The notes beneath the pieces were generated by a model that saw only the letters and a list, made by a program, of their open reading frames with translations, did no database searches and was not told the origin of the DNA. A program made the position numbers and the translations under genes. Below are positions 1 to 9,216 of a DNA stretch of 64,000 bases, one piece after another (the first letter of the stretch is position 1; the number at the start of each line of letters is the position of its first letter). Origin of the DNA: Aphanocapsa sp. GSE-SYN-MK-11-07L (GTDB lineage Bacteria; Cyanobacteriota; Cyanobacteriia; Thermosynechococcales; Thermosynechococcaceae); assembly GCA_019359715.1 (NCBI GenBank), contig JAHHGS010000081.1, positions 21,719 through 85,718 on the forward strand, read 5' to 3'.

Positions 1-190
1 GTTCAGTTTGCTTTTGAGCCTCATGATCAGGGTTGATTAATCCAAATTCATCGGCGCTCTTGTAGCCTTTTCCCAAAATATCCAGATGTTGAATGGGTAA
101 GTTTGCGTCCTTCAGACCCAAATAAGCTGACTCCGCCTCGTTCCGGTCTGGCAGCACGGCCACTAGATAGTTTGTCGCTTGATTTAACAT
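1..190 (-). CDS. Partial small hypothetical protein (5' part only)
   Basis: The minus strand reads from an ATG at 190 without a stop to the window edge, giving 63 residues that begin MLNQATNYLVAVLPDR. The early hydrophobic strand (YLVAVLP) followed by an acidic helix (NEAESAYLGL) resembles the N-terminus of small cyanobacterial stress-type alpha/beta proteins in which a residue-pair strand is followed by an 'E-A-E' helix. The resemblance is weak and no function is assigned. The C-terminus lies outside the window. The 228 bases between this start and the next gene hold no other credible gene. Confidence 0.55.
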   Translation of the reverse strand, partial: MLNQATNYLVAVLPDRNEAESAYLGLKDANLPIQHLDILGKGYKSADEFGLINPDHEAQKQTE

Positions 191-418
191 TTTTAATTCC
201 GATTAATTTTTCAGAGTGGGACAGTTAATCCGATCCAGGAATCCGACTCTGGAGTTACAAGCCCAACCGCTTTTTGGGATTATATTAACTAATGTAACGA
301 TAAATTAAGGCTTGTGCCGCAGTTATTGAAGGCTTCGATAATTGGCTGTAGCGGGAATACTCTGGAGGCTTAAATGGCTCACAGACCTGGCGTTGTTTGA
401 GCAAACAATGCTTCAAAA

Positions 419-1588
419 TTAGTTGCGACCAGGAGGATGATTTAGAAAGGCATCGTCTTTCCCAACTAGGAGGGCAAGGTTTTTGCTCGCTAATTCGTAG
501 CCAGGTTCAAACTTAAGGGCTAGCTCAAAGGCTGCTTCTGCTTGCTCCCAGTCTTTTAATTCCATGTGGGCACAACCGAGAGCGCAGGCAGCAAAGCTGG
601 TCATATAGCCGATATCGAACGGCTCACCTCGGTAGTAAGTCTTGTCTTGGCCAAATTGTAGGCAAGCCTGAAAGTAGGCAGCGGCTCCCGCATGAAAGCC
701 TAGATTTCCGACAAATAATCCAGCCAGATAGTTTAAAGGCGGAAAATTAGGAAACCACTGTAACCCCCGCTGACAGATCCAGCGGACGGTTTCATAGTCT
801 TGCTGATTGAGGGCTTGGGTGCCTAGGCGAGCCAGGATTGAGGGAACAAAACCGTAGGCTTGAGGTAAAGTCCCTTCTACGAGGTGAGGAAATAATTTTT
901 CAAACGCCTCTGCATAGCAAGCTTGGGCTTTTTCTGGTTGATCGACTGTTTCATACATATCTGCGAGGGCATAGAGCAGCATTAGGCTCAGTCCCTCTTG
1001 CTGCTGGATGGATTCTAAAATCGGGATATTACGATCGCGAATTTTATCAAGCGCTACCTCCGGCTGATAACCATAGTGCAAAATTTTTACTCCAGCCAAG
1101 TTGGCTCCCGTTGCCTGGATTTCTGCTGGGCAAACCAACTGCTCATGGAACCGTCCAACATACTGAATTTGCGGCAGATTACGGCAGAGCCGATTTAGCC
1201 AAAATTCAGTCAAAACGCTCTCGGCACTGACTTCAATCCGGGTCAGGTTGTATTGCCAGATTTGAGAATCAGCGCTCAGTTGCTGGCGAAAGTTAGGATC
1301 TTCTACCTGCAATTCTTCATCGGCATCTAGCCCCAAAATCCATTCTCCCGTTGCTTTGCTGAGAGAATAGTTGCGAGCCGCTGCAAAGTCATCACACCAG
1401 TCAAAGTGAAAGACTTTAGCACCATACTGAGTTGCAATGGCGATCGTGTCATCTGTCGATCCAGTATCAACAACAATAATCTCGTCTACATAGGGCTGGG
1501 CGCTAGCCAAGCAGCGAGGTAAGTTCTCTGCCTCATTTTTGACGATCATACAGAGAGACAACGGGGGCTGAGGTTTGGCTACGGTCAT
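419..1588 (-). CDS. Family 2 glycosyltransferase with TPR tail (copy A)
   Basis: A 389-residue cytosolic protein. It starts with a GT-A fold of family GT2: LSLCMIVKNEA opens the nucleotide-binding strand, VVDTGSTDDT gives the sugar-nucleotide binding Asp, and LDADEE is the metal-binding DxD equivalent. The second half consists of helical TPR-like pairs ending with a clear TPR (AEAAFELALKFEPGYELA). The family transfers a sugar from a nucleotide donor; the acceptor is unknown, although TPRs suggest a protein. The ATG at 1588 is chosen because a GGAG lies about 10 bases upstream; an in-frame TTG at 1618 would add 10 residues without homology. It is a close paralog of the gene at 1771 and lies in the same direction, about 180 bases from it. 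By context it probably belongs to the pilin-modification block. Confidence 0.85.
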   Translation of the reverse strand: MTVAKPQPPLSLCMIVKNEAENLPRCLASAQPYVDEIIVVDTGSTDDTIAIATQYGAKVFHFDWCDDFAAARNYSLSKATGEWILGLDADEELQVEDPNFRQQLSADSQIWQYNLTRIEVSAESVLTEFWLNRLCRNLPQIQYVGRFHEQLVCPAEIQATGANLAGVKILHYGYQPEVALDKIRDRNIPILESIQQQEGLSLMLLYALADMYETVDQPEKAQACYAEAFEKLFPHLVEGTLPQAYGFVPSILARLGTQALNQQDYETVRWICQRGLQWFPNFPPLNYLAGLFVGNLGFHAGAAAYFQACLQFGQDKTYYRGEPFDIGYMTSFAACALGCAHMELKDWEQAEAAFELALKFEPGYELASKNLALLVGKDDAFLNHPPGRN

Positions 1589-1770
1589 GCTTTCAGTCTC
1601 CAGTGCATCCTCAAACAATCAGGCTGATTTGGCAGAATAATCCAGGCTTTCTAAATGCACCTGTGCGCCGCCATGATAAGGCTAGAGTACCCATTTTGTT
1701 CAGGCATTTTGACAAAATCAAATGTCATGGCTAAATGCCCTGTTGTGATTGTTTCTCAGGTCTTGGTTGA

Positions 1771-2916
1771 TCAATGTTCGGCAATTTCAGCTAACCTTTC
1801 TTGGGCAGGAACATAATCTGGATCGAATTTGAGCGCTAACTGAAACGCTGCTCTAGCCTCCTGCCATTGCCGAAGTTCCATCCAGCACCGTCCTAAGCTA
1901 AAGGCAGGATGAGAAGTTAGATAAGCCTTATCAAAGGGTTCGGCTTGATCATAGCGATCGCCTATCTCTAGACAAGCCTGAAAGTAAGGAATAGCCCCTC
2001 TGTAAAAACCTAAATAACACAGCAGCAAACCCGCCAGATAAACCAGCGGCGGATAGTTGGGAAACCAAACCAGACCGTTTTTAAGCAGTAACTGGGCGGT
2101 TTCGTAATTTTCAGCCTCCAGCGTTTGCCAGGCAATTTTGTAGAGCAAAAATCGCAAGTAGCCAGTTTCGGTTGGGCAAACCCCTTGTAGCAAATGAGGC
2201 AGCAGCAGGTCAAAAGCTTCTTGAAAGCAAGCTTGGGATTGCTCTAAGTTACCTGTAACCTCGTACATATCTGCCAGGCACGTCAACCTCATTAGCCCTA
2301 GTTCACCGCGTTGACGCATTGACTCCAATAAGGGAATATTGCGATCGCGCATTTTTTGTACTTTCAACTCTGGAGCATAGCCGTAATGAAAGATTTTTAC
2401 GCCTACCAATAGTTCACTGCGATCAAAGCCTGGTGTGGGTTGAGCATAAGCTGCATGCTCATGGAAGCAACCGACATATTGCACCCCTGGCAAGTTCCGA
2501 AATAGCCGCATCAGTGGGGGGGGAGTCTGATTGTTAGCGCCTTGATGCTGATTGACTAGGAGCAAAGAATACTCTCGCACGGCTGTACTTGCCTGCAAAC
2601 ATTGCCGCAGGTCTAGATTTTCGACAACCAGTTCTTCGTCGGCATCTAGCACCAAAATCCACTCTCCCGTTGCCAAACTCAAGCCCGCATTACGGGCAGC
2701 AGCAAAATCATTGCACCAAGTAAAGTGGCTAACCTGCGCCCCAAATTGCTGGGCGATCGCCACGCTTTCATCTGTTGAACCCGTATCAACAATAATCATT
2801 TCGTCAACGTAGGGTTGGACACTGCTCAGGCATCGGGGCAGATTCTGAGCCTCGTTTTTGACAATCATGCACAACGATAATAGGAGTGGGAAAGGGTTTT
2901 GAGAGGCAGTTGGCAT
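1771..2916 (-). CDS. Family 2 glycosyltransferase with TPR tail (copy B)
   Basis: A 381-residue paralog of the neighbouring downstream gene with the same architecture. The GT2 core shows LSLCMIVKNEAQNLPRC, IIVDTGSTDES and LVLDADEEL. A helical TPR-like C-terminus ends in ARAAFQLALKFDPDYVPA. The ATG at 2916 is taken as the start. An upstream in-frame codon at 3009 would overlap the divergent Uma2 gene and adds sequence unlike the family. The pair probably arose by tandem duplication followed by divergence, giving two transferases with related but distinct acceptors or donors. No signal peptide or membrane segment is seen, so it acts in the cytoplasm. Confidence 0.85.
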   Translation of the reverse strand: MPTASQNPFPLLLSLCMIVKNEAQNLPRCLSSVQPYVDEMIIVDTGSTDESVAIAQQFGAQVSHFTWCNDFAAARNAGLSLATGEWILVLDADEELVVENLDLRQCLQASTAVREYSLLLVNQHQGANNQTPPPLMRLFRNLPGVQYVGCFHEHAAYAQPTPGFDRSELLVGVKIFHYGYAPELKVQKMRDRNIPLLESMRQRGELGLMRLTCLADMYEVTGNLEQSQACFQEAFDLLLPHLLQGVCPTETGYLRFLLYKIAWQTLEAENYETAQLLLKNGLVWFPNYPPLVYLAGLLLCYLGFYRGAIPYFQACLEIGDRYDQAEPFDKAYLTSHPAFSLGRCWMELRQWQEARAAFQLALKFDPDYVPAQERLAEIAEH

Positions 2917-2981
2917 AGAATAGCTGAGTGTTTTGTCTAGAGCGATCGTTAAATGCAATCCATGAAATAAAGGTAGCTGAT

Positions 2982-3650
2982 ATGGTTCGAGAAGCTTCGA
3001 CTGAACCAAGAGAAATTTTTATGCCTGCGATTGCAGAAGAACGGGTCATTCTCAACAACATCAGTTGGGAAACCTTTGAACGACTGCTGGCAGAGGCGGG
3101 AGACCACCGTAACACCCGCTTTCACTACCTGGAGGGAAGGTTAGAACTGATGTCTCCGTTGGCGCGTCATGAAGGCAGCAACCGATTTATTGAAAGTTTG
3201 ATCACGGCGATCGCTGAAGAATTGGGGATGAATCTCAGAAAGCTCGGTTCGCTGACCCTGAAGCGGGCTGATCGCCAAGCCGGGGGGGAACCCGATTCTT
3301 GCTACTACATCCAGAATGAACCCCTCGTTAGAGATCAAGAAGAAATAGATTTAACCCTTGACCCACCGCCTGACTTGGTGCTTGAGGTAGATATTACTAG
3401 CCCTTCTGACCGCAGGTTGCCAATTTATGCCAGTCTAGCGGTGCCTGAACTCTGGCGATTTGACGGTAAAACTCTGGCCTATTTTCAATTGAGTAATGGC
3501 ATTTACACCCAAGTCGACTACAGCCCTAATTTTCCCTGGCTCCCACCAGAAATTGTGGTGGACTACTTGCAAAGACGGCTGCAAGTAGGCGAGATGCAGG
3601 CAATACACGAGTTTAAAGCTTGGTTGCGGCAAATTAATCAATTGGGCTGA
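2982..3650 (+). CDS. Uma2-family (DUF820) putative endonuclease
   Basis: About 222 residues with the Uma2 pattern: ISWETFERLLAEAG, then HYLEGRLELMSP, then PPDLVLEVDITSPSD and a later PELWRFDGKTLAYF. The DLVLEVD...SPSD stretch supplies the acidic and polar residues of the PD-(D/E)XK fold. This family is expanded in cyanobacteria, often in tens of copies, and its cellular role is unsettled. Starts at 2982 (ATG after AAGGT) and 3021 (ATG) are both possible; a GTG at 2928 is less likely. It is divergent from the glycosyltransferase upstream and probably not functionally tied to the pilin island. A second Uma2 gene lies at 21951. Confidence 0.85.
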   Translation: MVREASTEPREIFMPAIAEERVILNNISWETFERLLAEAGDHRNTRFHYLEGRLELMSPLARHEGSNRFIESLITAIAEELGMNLRKLGSLTLKRADRQAGGEPDSCYYIQNEPLVRDQEEIDLTLDPPPDLVLEVDITSPSDRRLPIYASLAVPELWRFDGKTLAYFQLSNGIYTQVDYSPNFPWLPPEIVVDYLQRRLQVGEMQAIHEFKAWLRQINQLG

Positions 3651-3859
3651 ATCTTGATTTACAGGCTTCAAATCAGAAAAAGTATTGCCAAACAAGAGCT
3701 TCAGCCTTTTAAGTTTGGATGACTCACAGCGGTTTACAAGCACAGCTTTCAGTGAATTTACGGATCTTTACTGGCAGGGTGATATGGTTTGCGATTTGGG
3801 TGGGTAAAGTAGCTTAGGAACTAACCCAAGTCCAAACATCTTAAGGAGTCAAAACTCTC

Positions 3860-4321
3860 ATGAAAACTGAACTACGCGCCAAATTTCTGCAACACTTGCT
3901 CAGCAAAAAGAAAAATAACGAAGGTTTCACCCTGATTGAACTGTTGGTGGTGGTGATCATCATCGGGATTCTGGCCGCGATTGCCCTGCCTTCAATGCTC
4001 AACCAAGCCAACAAGGCCCGGGAGTCTGGCGCGCAAAGCCAAGTCGGTGCCGTTAACCGTGCTCAGCAAGCCTACCGTCTGGAAAATACCCGTTTTGCTT
4101 CAACCATTACTGAACTGCAAGTCAACCTACCAGCCGTTTCTGATGGTTACACCTATACTGTTACCAACGGTACTGCAACTCTTGGTAGATACGAAGCTTT
4201 TGCCACTGTTGCAGCTGAGCGTCGCTCGTTCAGTGGCTGCGTAACAGCAACTGGCGGTTTGACCAATGCCACGATTCTTGCTTCCACACTCACTGCTGCT
4301 CCTCCTGCTTGCACCCCCTAA
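3860..4321 (+). CDS. Type IV pilin (PilA-like), copy 1
   Basis: A 153-residue prepilin. The basic leader of 22 residues ends in Gly22 before the prepilin-peptidase site G|FTLIE, with Glu at +5, followed by the hydrophobic alpha-1 helix (LLVVVIIIGILAAIALP). The mature head carries SMLNQANKARES, then RAQQAYRLEN and a Ser/Thr-rich region. Two C-terminal cysteines (SGC and PAC near the end) would form the D-region disulfide loop. The leader is cleaved and N-methylated by PilD and the subunit is assembled into pili used for twitching or DNA uptake. A strong ribosome site AAGGAG lies at 3842. The nearby glycosyltransferases suggest that the Ser/Thr-rich head is glycosylated, which is inference. It is paralogous to the pilin at 12705. 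Confidence 0.93.
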   Translation: MKTELRAKFLQHLLSKKKNNEGFTLIELLVVVIIIGILAAIALPSMLNQANKARESGAQSQVGAVNRAQQAYRLENTRFASTITELQVNLPAVSDGYTYTVTNGTATLGRYEAFATVAAERRSFSGCVTATGGLTNATILASTLTAAPPACTP

Positions 4322-4714
4322 TTGTTGGCATTTTGTAAACCAAGTCGGAAAGTTTCTATCTGACTTGGTTTGCGTGATATGCAACTAAACAATGTTTAAT
4401 AGAAAGCCAGCCATCTAAGGAGAGCGAACAAGTGGCTCACTGGGCAGCACTCACACGCCGTTTTGACTACTCTACAGCAGATAGACGGGGAGTGGATTGA
4501 AAATTTTTGCTATGAGCTTAAACTCGGTTCTGCTCTTCTTTCTCTCCTACTCTAAAAAAAGTTATTTATTTAGACTTGTTGAGATTCACACATAACAGAA
4601 GAAATCTTTGAAAGAACTACCAATATTGAATTTCAGGCGTTTTGGATAAAAACTCTGAAAACTCTGGTGGAATTGGGTTTCAAGTTTTTTTTGGCTTATA
4701 ATCCAACAACTCTA
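4322..4714. other. Intergenic region between pilin 1 and the convergent GT41 gene
   Basis: About 390 AT-rich bases. They contain the hairpin at 4337-4371 and a possible very short reading frame at 4432-4500 (GTG start, 22 residues, preceded by AAGGAG at 4417-4422). Apart from these nothing is recognised. A poly-T stretch near 4686 lies just beyond the stop of the minus-strand gene but does not form an obvious terminator for it. Confidence 0.4.
4337..4371 (+). terminator. Hairpin downstream of pilin gene 1
   Basis: AAACCAAGTCGGA at 4337-4349 pairs with TCTGACTTGGTTT at 4359-4371 with one G-U pair and a 9-base loop. No T-run follows, so it may stabilise the 3' end of the abundant pilin mRNA or act as a weak terminator. 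Confidence 0.45.
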
Positions 4715-7700
4715 TTAAGTTAGTGAAGTAACACTTTGTCGGAAGAGATTTTCTAGAGCTAAGACACAGCTTTTATCGTCATAGAGTTGGTCGTGCTGTT
4801 GTTGCATCTGATGAATGATTGATTGTCGCCAGTTTGGATCTAGGGCCAAGCGAACGGCGATACTGATGTACTCTTGTTCGTTTTGAGCAATTGTGGTTGT
4901 AACTCCTAGGGTTTGTAAGATGCCGTAAGAGTGACGACCGCGCATCATTTCGCTAGGGCAAGTTACGATAGGCAAATCACAGGCGATCGCTTTCATTGTA
5001 GTAATACCGCCAGACCAACCGAAGGTATCTAAGAAAATATTTGCTGCTTGGTTTAGGTCAAAGTAGTCTTGTTCTGACATTTTAGGCAGGAAAATGCAGT
5101 AGTCTTGACTATCCAACCCACAATCAGAGAAAGCGTGCTGTAAACGTTGTTGAAATTTCTGGCCAATTGTGGGATGCAGCAGGAAAACAAATTTAGATTG
5201 ACTGACCTGCTGAGCAATGGTGGGATAAATAAAATCGTATTGGGGTTGGTACTTGTAAGTGTTTTGGCAAGAGAGATAAACGATCTCCTCTTTCAAAAAA
5301 CCAAAATCAGACCGAGTTTTACTTACAGGCGGAATGACTGGCTTGGCAAAAGCAATACCAATTTTGGGCAGACAAACCAACTTTTCTGTGTAATGAGACT
5401 GAGCTGTGGATGTTTCCATTGACTCACAAGATAGAAAGTAGTCAATAGAGGAAAGTCCTGTTGTGACGGGATGACACCAACTTGTGCATTGAATTGGTGC
5501 TAAACGCAATCCTGCCAACCTCACCATGATTGTATCTAATCCAATATTAGGCAGCACTAGAATATGGAGTTGATCACTCAGCACTTGCTGACAGAGTTCC
5601 CGTACATCACGAATGTGGTAAAAATAATCGCTGAACTGACGAAACTCTTGAACTAAATAATCAGCAGTAGTAGAGCCAGGGTAGTAGCAGTAAATTTCAA
5701 AATCAGCATGGTTGTGGTGCCGAAGCCAGCCTATAGACAACTCTCCCAGTGTGCCAAAAGCCATTGCTTCAGACAAATAACCTACCCGGATTTTGCCATC
5801 AATCTTGGGCATCGAGCGGGGATGCATAAGCTCAGGAAAATCTTCCTTCAGAAGCTGTTGCACAAATTTTCCGCGCTGAGTTTGTAATTCTAGATCATTT
5901 AAGCCTTGATAGGCGATCTGAAATTGGTTCACCTCAGAAACAGTTAGAACTAAATTGATATCGAACTTGCCAATAGCTTTCTCGGCAGCAATTCGATTAG
6001 GTAACTCTTGTAGCAACAACAGCAATCCCTCAGAAAATTTTTGACGATGTTCAAGCAGTTCAGCATGAGTTGCATAGAACAATGGAACCAGTAATGACTG
6101 TGCAATATGGATAGATAATGAATAAGGAAAGATTTTTAGCGCATCTTTCAGTAAAGAAGTTGCCTGTTCAATATGGTCACAGTGTCGTAGCAGTAAAAAC
6201 AGAGCTACGTAGTTAAAAACATCGGGATAGAGTTTTAAAGAATGTTCTAAAGTAGATATTGCTTCAGCTTCTTGATGCAGTTGCTTATAGCATTCAGCCA
6301 AGATATTACAGGTTTGAGAATGCCCCTCACGCAGATTCAGCACATTTTTAAGGTAGCTAACAGCCTCTGGATAGTTGGCATTTTTATAGGCAAGAATGCC
6401 ACATTCCAAGTAAAGATCTATTGGATTTACCTGATCAGAAATGGCTTTTGCAAGGTGAGCTTTAATTTCTAGATCATCAGGCTGTAGCTGTTGAGCTGTT
6501 TTGTAAGCAGCAATGGCTTCATCAATTTTCGTTTGTGCTAACAGAGCATGACCAAGATTAAAGTGGCCGGCAAAGTCGTCTGGGCTGGCAGAGATAGCTT
6601 GGCGAAAGAAAGTTTCTGCTTTGGATAGCTCTCCATGGCTTAAGAGAAGTGCTCCTAGGTTATTGCATGCTTCCGTTAGTTGGGGGTTACAAGCGATCGC
6701 TGTTTGGTAAGCCAAAATTGCTTGGGCTACGTCACCACAAAACTCAAAAGCTAACCCCAAATTAAAGTACGGTAGCGGATCAGATTCATCTAGCTTTTGA
6801 GCATTAGTGAGAGCTTCAATCGCTTCTAGGTAGTTCTGTTGTCGTAGATTCAACACTCCCAAATTTAGCCAAGCTGATAAATTTTCGGGTTGCCAAAGCA
6901 GGTACTGCTGATACTTAGTGACGGCAGCAGAATTTTCGTTAGCCTCTTGAAGAGTACGTGCATTGGCTAGTAGCTGTTCTAAAAACTCTTGCTTAGTAGA
7001 AGTTTCAGCTTGTCTAAGTTTGAAAATCGTAGCTGTTGATGAATTTTTCCCTTGCAGAATTAACCAATCTTTAGGGTGAATCTGCTGTAGATCCCATCCT
7101 AAAACACAAACTCCATCCAAAAACGGGTAAGTTTCATGTTTAAATCCTTGAAAATCTAGTAGCGGTTTTGCTTCAGGGGTAGCTGACAAAAAGTCAATAA
7201 TTGCCTGCCGAACAAACTCGTTATTGCTACCGTTAATAACTAGTACCGCCTGATCAGCAAGAAAAGGCTTAACTAGAACTAGTGCTGAAAGCTGTGATTG
7301 ATAGTCTTGAGCCGCATCGTAGAAGAAAACACCTATTTTATCCTCTGTTTCTAATGTGCCCAACTCAGCGAAAAACTCTTCAAAGCTTTGGGTGCAGAGA
7401 AAAACCTGATCGCTTAGGTTAAATTCAGCCAGATTATTCGCTAACTTTTCAGGGGTTTGATCCTGAAAGTTCATCTCAGCAAAATGATCAACAGCATAAG
7501 CCATTTGATCGGGATAATTTAATAAGGCTGCAATTAAGGATCTGCCCTGAAAACAGCCAACTTCGCAGTAAATTTCGCCTGGCGCTAGTAAACCAACCAC
7601 AAAGTTCAATAACTGTAAGACATCAAGTGTTGTTGTCCCTATAATCTGTTTGGTTATAATCTCTAGCTCCAGTGCAACGGGAGACATCGTTGAGTCTTCC

Positions 7701-7750
7701 CAATTCTGGAAGAGGGTAGGCATTTTCCGTGTCAGTGCAATGAAATCCAT
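4715..7750 (-). CDS. Methyltransferase-TPR-GT41 (OGT/SPINDLY-like) fusion protein
   Basis: A 1011-residue cytosolic protein. Residues about 50-220 form a class I SAM methyltransferase-like Rossmann domain with motif I EVGCFQGRS (63-71). Residues about 255-545 are TPR repeats (for example AWLNLGVLNLRQQNYLEAIE). Residues 653-1005 are a GT41 domain related to O-GlcNAc transferase: RVGYLSEAM, APIQCTSWCHP, TYKYQ with Lys833, and FLDTFGWSGGITT followed by LPIVTCPSEMMRGRHS. GT41 enzymes move a sugar from a UDP- or related donor to Ser/Thr (or Asn in the HMW1C clade) of proteins. The His of canonical OGT (human His498, in FGNHPTSH) is not seen in the matching stretch GELSIGW, so the mechanism or activity may differ. 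It is the last gene of a three-gene minus-strand operon, two bases after the gene at 7753, and converges on pilin 1. Confidence 0.88.
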   Translation of the reverse strand: MDFIALTRKMPTLFQNWEDSTMSPVALELEIITKQIIGTTTLDVLQLLNFVVGLLAPGEIYCEVGCFQGRSLIAALLNYPDQMAYAVDHFAEMNFQDQTPEKLANNLAEFNLSDQVFLCTQSFEEFFAELGTLETEDKIGVFFYDAAQDYQSQLSALVLVKPFLADQAVLVINGSNNEFVRQAIIDFLSATPEAKPLLDFQGFKHETYPFLDGVCVLGWDLQQIHPKDWLILQGKNSSTATIFKLRQAETSTKQEFLEQLLANARTLQEANENSAAVTKYQQYLLWQPENLSAWLNLGVLNLRQQNYLEAIEALTNAQKLDESDPLPYFNLGLAFEFCGDVAQAILAYQTAIACNPQLTEACNNLGALLLSHGELSKAETFFRQAISASPDDFAGHFNLGHALLAQTKIDEAIAAYKTAQQLQPDDLEIKAHLAKAISDQVNPIDLYLECGILAYKNANYPEAVSYLKNVLNLREGHSQTCNILAECYKQLHQEAEAISTLEHSLKLYPDVFNYVALFLLLRHCDHIEQATSLLKDALKIFPYSLSIHIAQSLLVPLFYATHAELLEHRQKFSEGLLLLLQELPNRIAAEKAIGKFDINLVLTVSEVNQFQIAYQGLNDLELQTQRGKFVQQLLKEDFPELMHPRSMPKIDGKIRVGYLSEAMAFGTLGELSIGWLRHHNHADFEIYCYYPGSTTADYLVQEFRQFSDYFYHIRDVRELCQQVLSDQLHILVLPNIGLDTIMVRLAGLRLAPIQCTSWCHPVTTGLSSIDYFLSCESMETSTAQSHYTEKLVCLPKIGIAFAKPVIPPVSKTRSDFGFLKEEIVYLSCQNTYKYQPQYDFIYPTIAQQVSQSKFVFLLHPTIGQKFQQRLQHAFSDCGLDSQDYCIFLPKMSEQDYFDLNQAANIFLDTFGWSGGITTMKAIACDLPIVTCPSEMMRGRHSYGILQTLGVTTTIAQNEQEYISIAVRLALDPNWRQSIIHQMQQQHDQLYDDKSCVLALENLFRQSVTSLT

Positions 7751-7752
7751 AG

Positions 7753-8478
7753 CTAGATCGGAATATTGTGTTGAGTTGAAAATTCAGAATTCATTGACAC
7801 AGAAGTGGTCATAGCCCTTCTAAGGACTTCGTTATAGTTAACATTGACTTCAAAGTTTTGGTCATGTTCTAATCGTTTAAGTTCGATCGATTCATTCCAA
7901 AAAAAATGTGTATTCCAGTACATGGAACTAGAATTGAGTAGATCTACAATTTCATTTTCCTCTTCGCCAAAATTTAAGTATTCAACGATAGGATACTTAG
8001 GCAAAAATGTCAGAATACCCTGATCATTCCAAACGAAGTAGCGATGATGCATACATCCCCTCCAGGGAGGAAAATCATCATTATTACCATCAATACCTCG
8101 ACAGAATTCTGCAACAGGAGACTGGGTTTCTATATAACCTGCCTTGGCAATTCTCTGCATCTCTTGACAGAGCCAGAAGGGATTATAAATATCCTCAAGA
8201 GTATGACGGTAGTATACAAAATCTACGCTTTTTTCAGCATAGGGGAGTGAATCTTTGTTTAAATCCAAATAATGAGTCTTCTTGTCCGCCAAGTTAGGCC
8301 AAGGTTGCCAATCTATAAACTCTGTGCCCCGCTGAAATGCTATGGGGCCGGGACCAACTTCTACGACTAGGGCGTTATCAGGAATTACTGATTCCACTAG
8401 CCTTTGTACAGGCTGATAGGGAGTCCATAATTTTTGATTTAGACTCGCATTTCTGGTTTTAATTGAGATGTTTTCCAT
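7753..8478 (-). CDS. SAM-dependent methyltransferase (class I, type 11-like)
   Basis: 241 residues. The Rossmann motif I is VVEVGPGPIAF near residue 40, followed by HYLDLN (acidic end of strand 2) and SVDFVYYRHTLEDIYNP, which matches motif IV of type 11 methyltransferases ('D-hvh..-H-hlEHl'). The acceptor is unknown. The central position in an operon with a GT41 fusion (2 bases downstream) and another methyltransferase (12 bases upstream) suggests that it methylates the glycan or nucleotide sugar used in the same pathway; this is inference. A conserved-looking HHRYFVW segment near residue 140 is characteristic of some glycan-cluster methyltransferases. Confidence 0.75.
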   Translation of the reverse strand: MENISIKTRNASLNQKLWTPYQPVQRLVESVIPDNALVVEVGPGPIAFQRGTEFIDWQPWPNLADKKTHYLDLNKDSLPYAEKSVDFVYYRHTLEDIYNPFWLCQEMQRIAKAGYIETQSPVAEFCRGIDGNNDDFPPWRGCMHHRYFVWNDQGILTFLPKYPIVEYLNFGEEENEIVDLLNSSSMYWNTHFFWNESIELKRLEHDQNFEVNVNYNEVLRRAMTTSVSMNSEFSTQHNIPI

Positions 8479-8490
8479 GCAATAATCGGT

Positions 8491-9216
8491 TTAGGTATCA
8501 ATTTGAGGATTAGGATTTCTAAAGACCACAAAAGATGGATAGCAAGTATCGATCAGGAGATGCTGAAAAACTCCTTCAGCAATAATTTCATCTGCCACTG
8601 CTTTGATTGGGGAGTTGTTACGCTGCTGGTTGTCGTACCAGCCATAGTAGTCGTGGATGATAAAGTAACCACCCGGACGGAGATTCCAAAGGACGTATTT
8701 AAATACATCCTGCTTGCAGCCCTCATAGCTATGATCCCCGTCAATAAAGATCAGATCTGCTTGGTGCTCTAGATCAATATCTTGCGATCGCTGATTGATA
8801 AATTCCACATACTCAGTTAAGCAAGCTTCCTGAATTAAGCTATCAGCTTCAGTTGTTGGAAATGGATCAATGGAGTATAGTCTACGGTTTTTAGCGCTTT
8901 CTAGGGCAGCATAATCTATGTTTGGGCGCTGCTTGTGTTGTAGAGGTTCTTGCCAACCTATGTCTAAAAACTTAAGGGCGCTGGCTAAGCAGAGAGTGGA
9001 AAAACCCTTAAACCGACCAATCTCAATGATATTTGTTGCTCGAATGCTAACTGCCAGAGAAAAGAGACTCATCCCCAACCCCAACTCTGACCCTCCAGAA
9101 ACTAGCGATCGCCGCATTAGGGTAAAAAACTCACCGAAGTACGGATCAACTATCTCCTGATTGTGCAGAAGCGGCTCTGTATACATCTGCTGCTCTAAAC
9201 TTTGTGGCATTGGCAT
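8491..9216 (-). CDS. Class I methyltransferase (Methyltransf_24 / CmcI-like)
   Basis: 241 residues. IIEIGRFKGFSTLCLA is motif I, LYSIDPFP marks strand 2, and DLIFIDGDHSYEGCKQD is the hallmark of the Methyltransf_24/CmcI group, followed by LRPGGYFIIHDY. These SAM-binding enzymes are common in surface-polysaccharide and glycan-modification clusters. It is the first gene of the minus-strand operon 9216-4715; stops and starts are nearly abutting, so all three are presumably co-transcribed from the divergent intergenic region shared with the gene at 9344. Substrate unknown. Confidence 0.8.
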   Translation of the reverse strand: MPMPQSLEQQMYTEPLLHNQEIVDPYFGEFFTLMRRSLVSGGSELGLGMSLFSLAVSIRATNIIEIGRFKGFSTLCLASALKFLDIGWQEPLQHKQRPNIDYAALESAKNRRLYSIDPFPTTEADSLIQEACLTEYVEFINQRSQDIDLEHQADLIFIDGDHSYEGCKQDVFKYVLWNLRPGGYFIIHDYYGWYDNQQRNNSPIKAVADEIIAEGVFQHLLIDTCYPSFVVFRNPNPQIDT

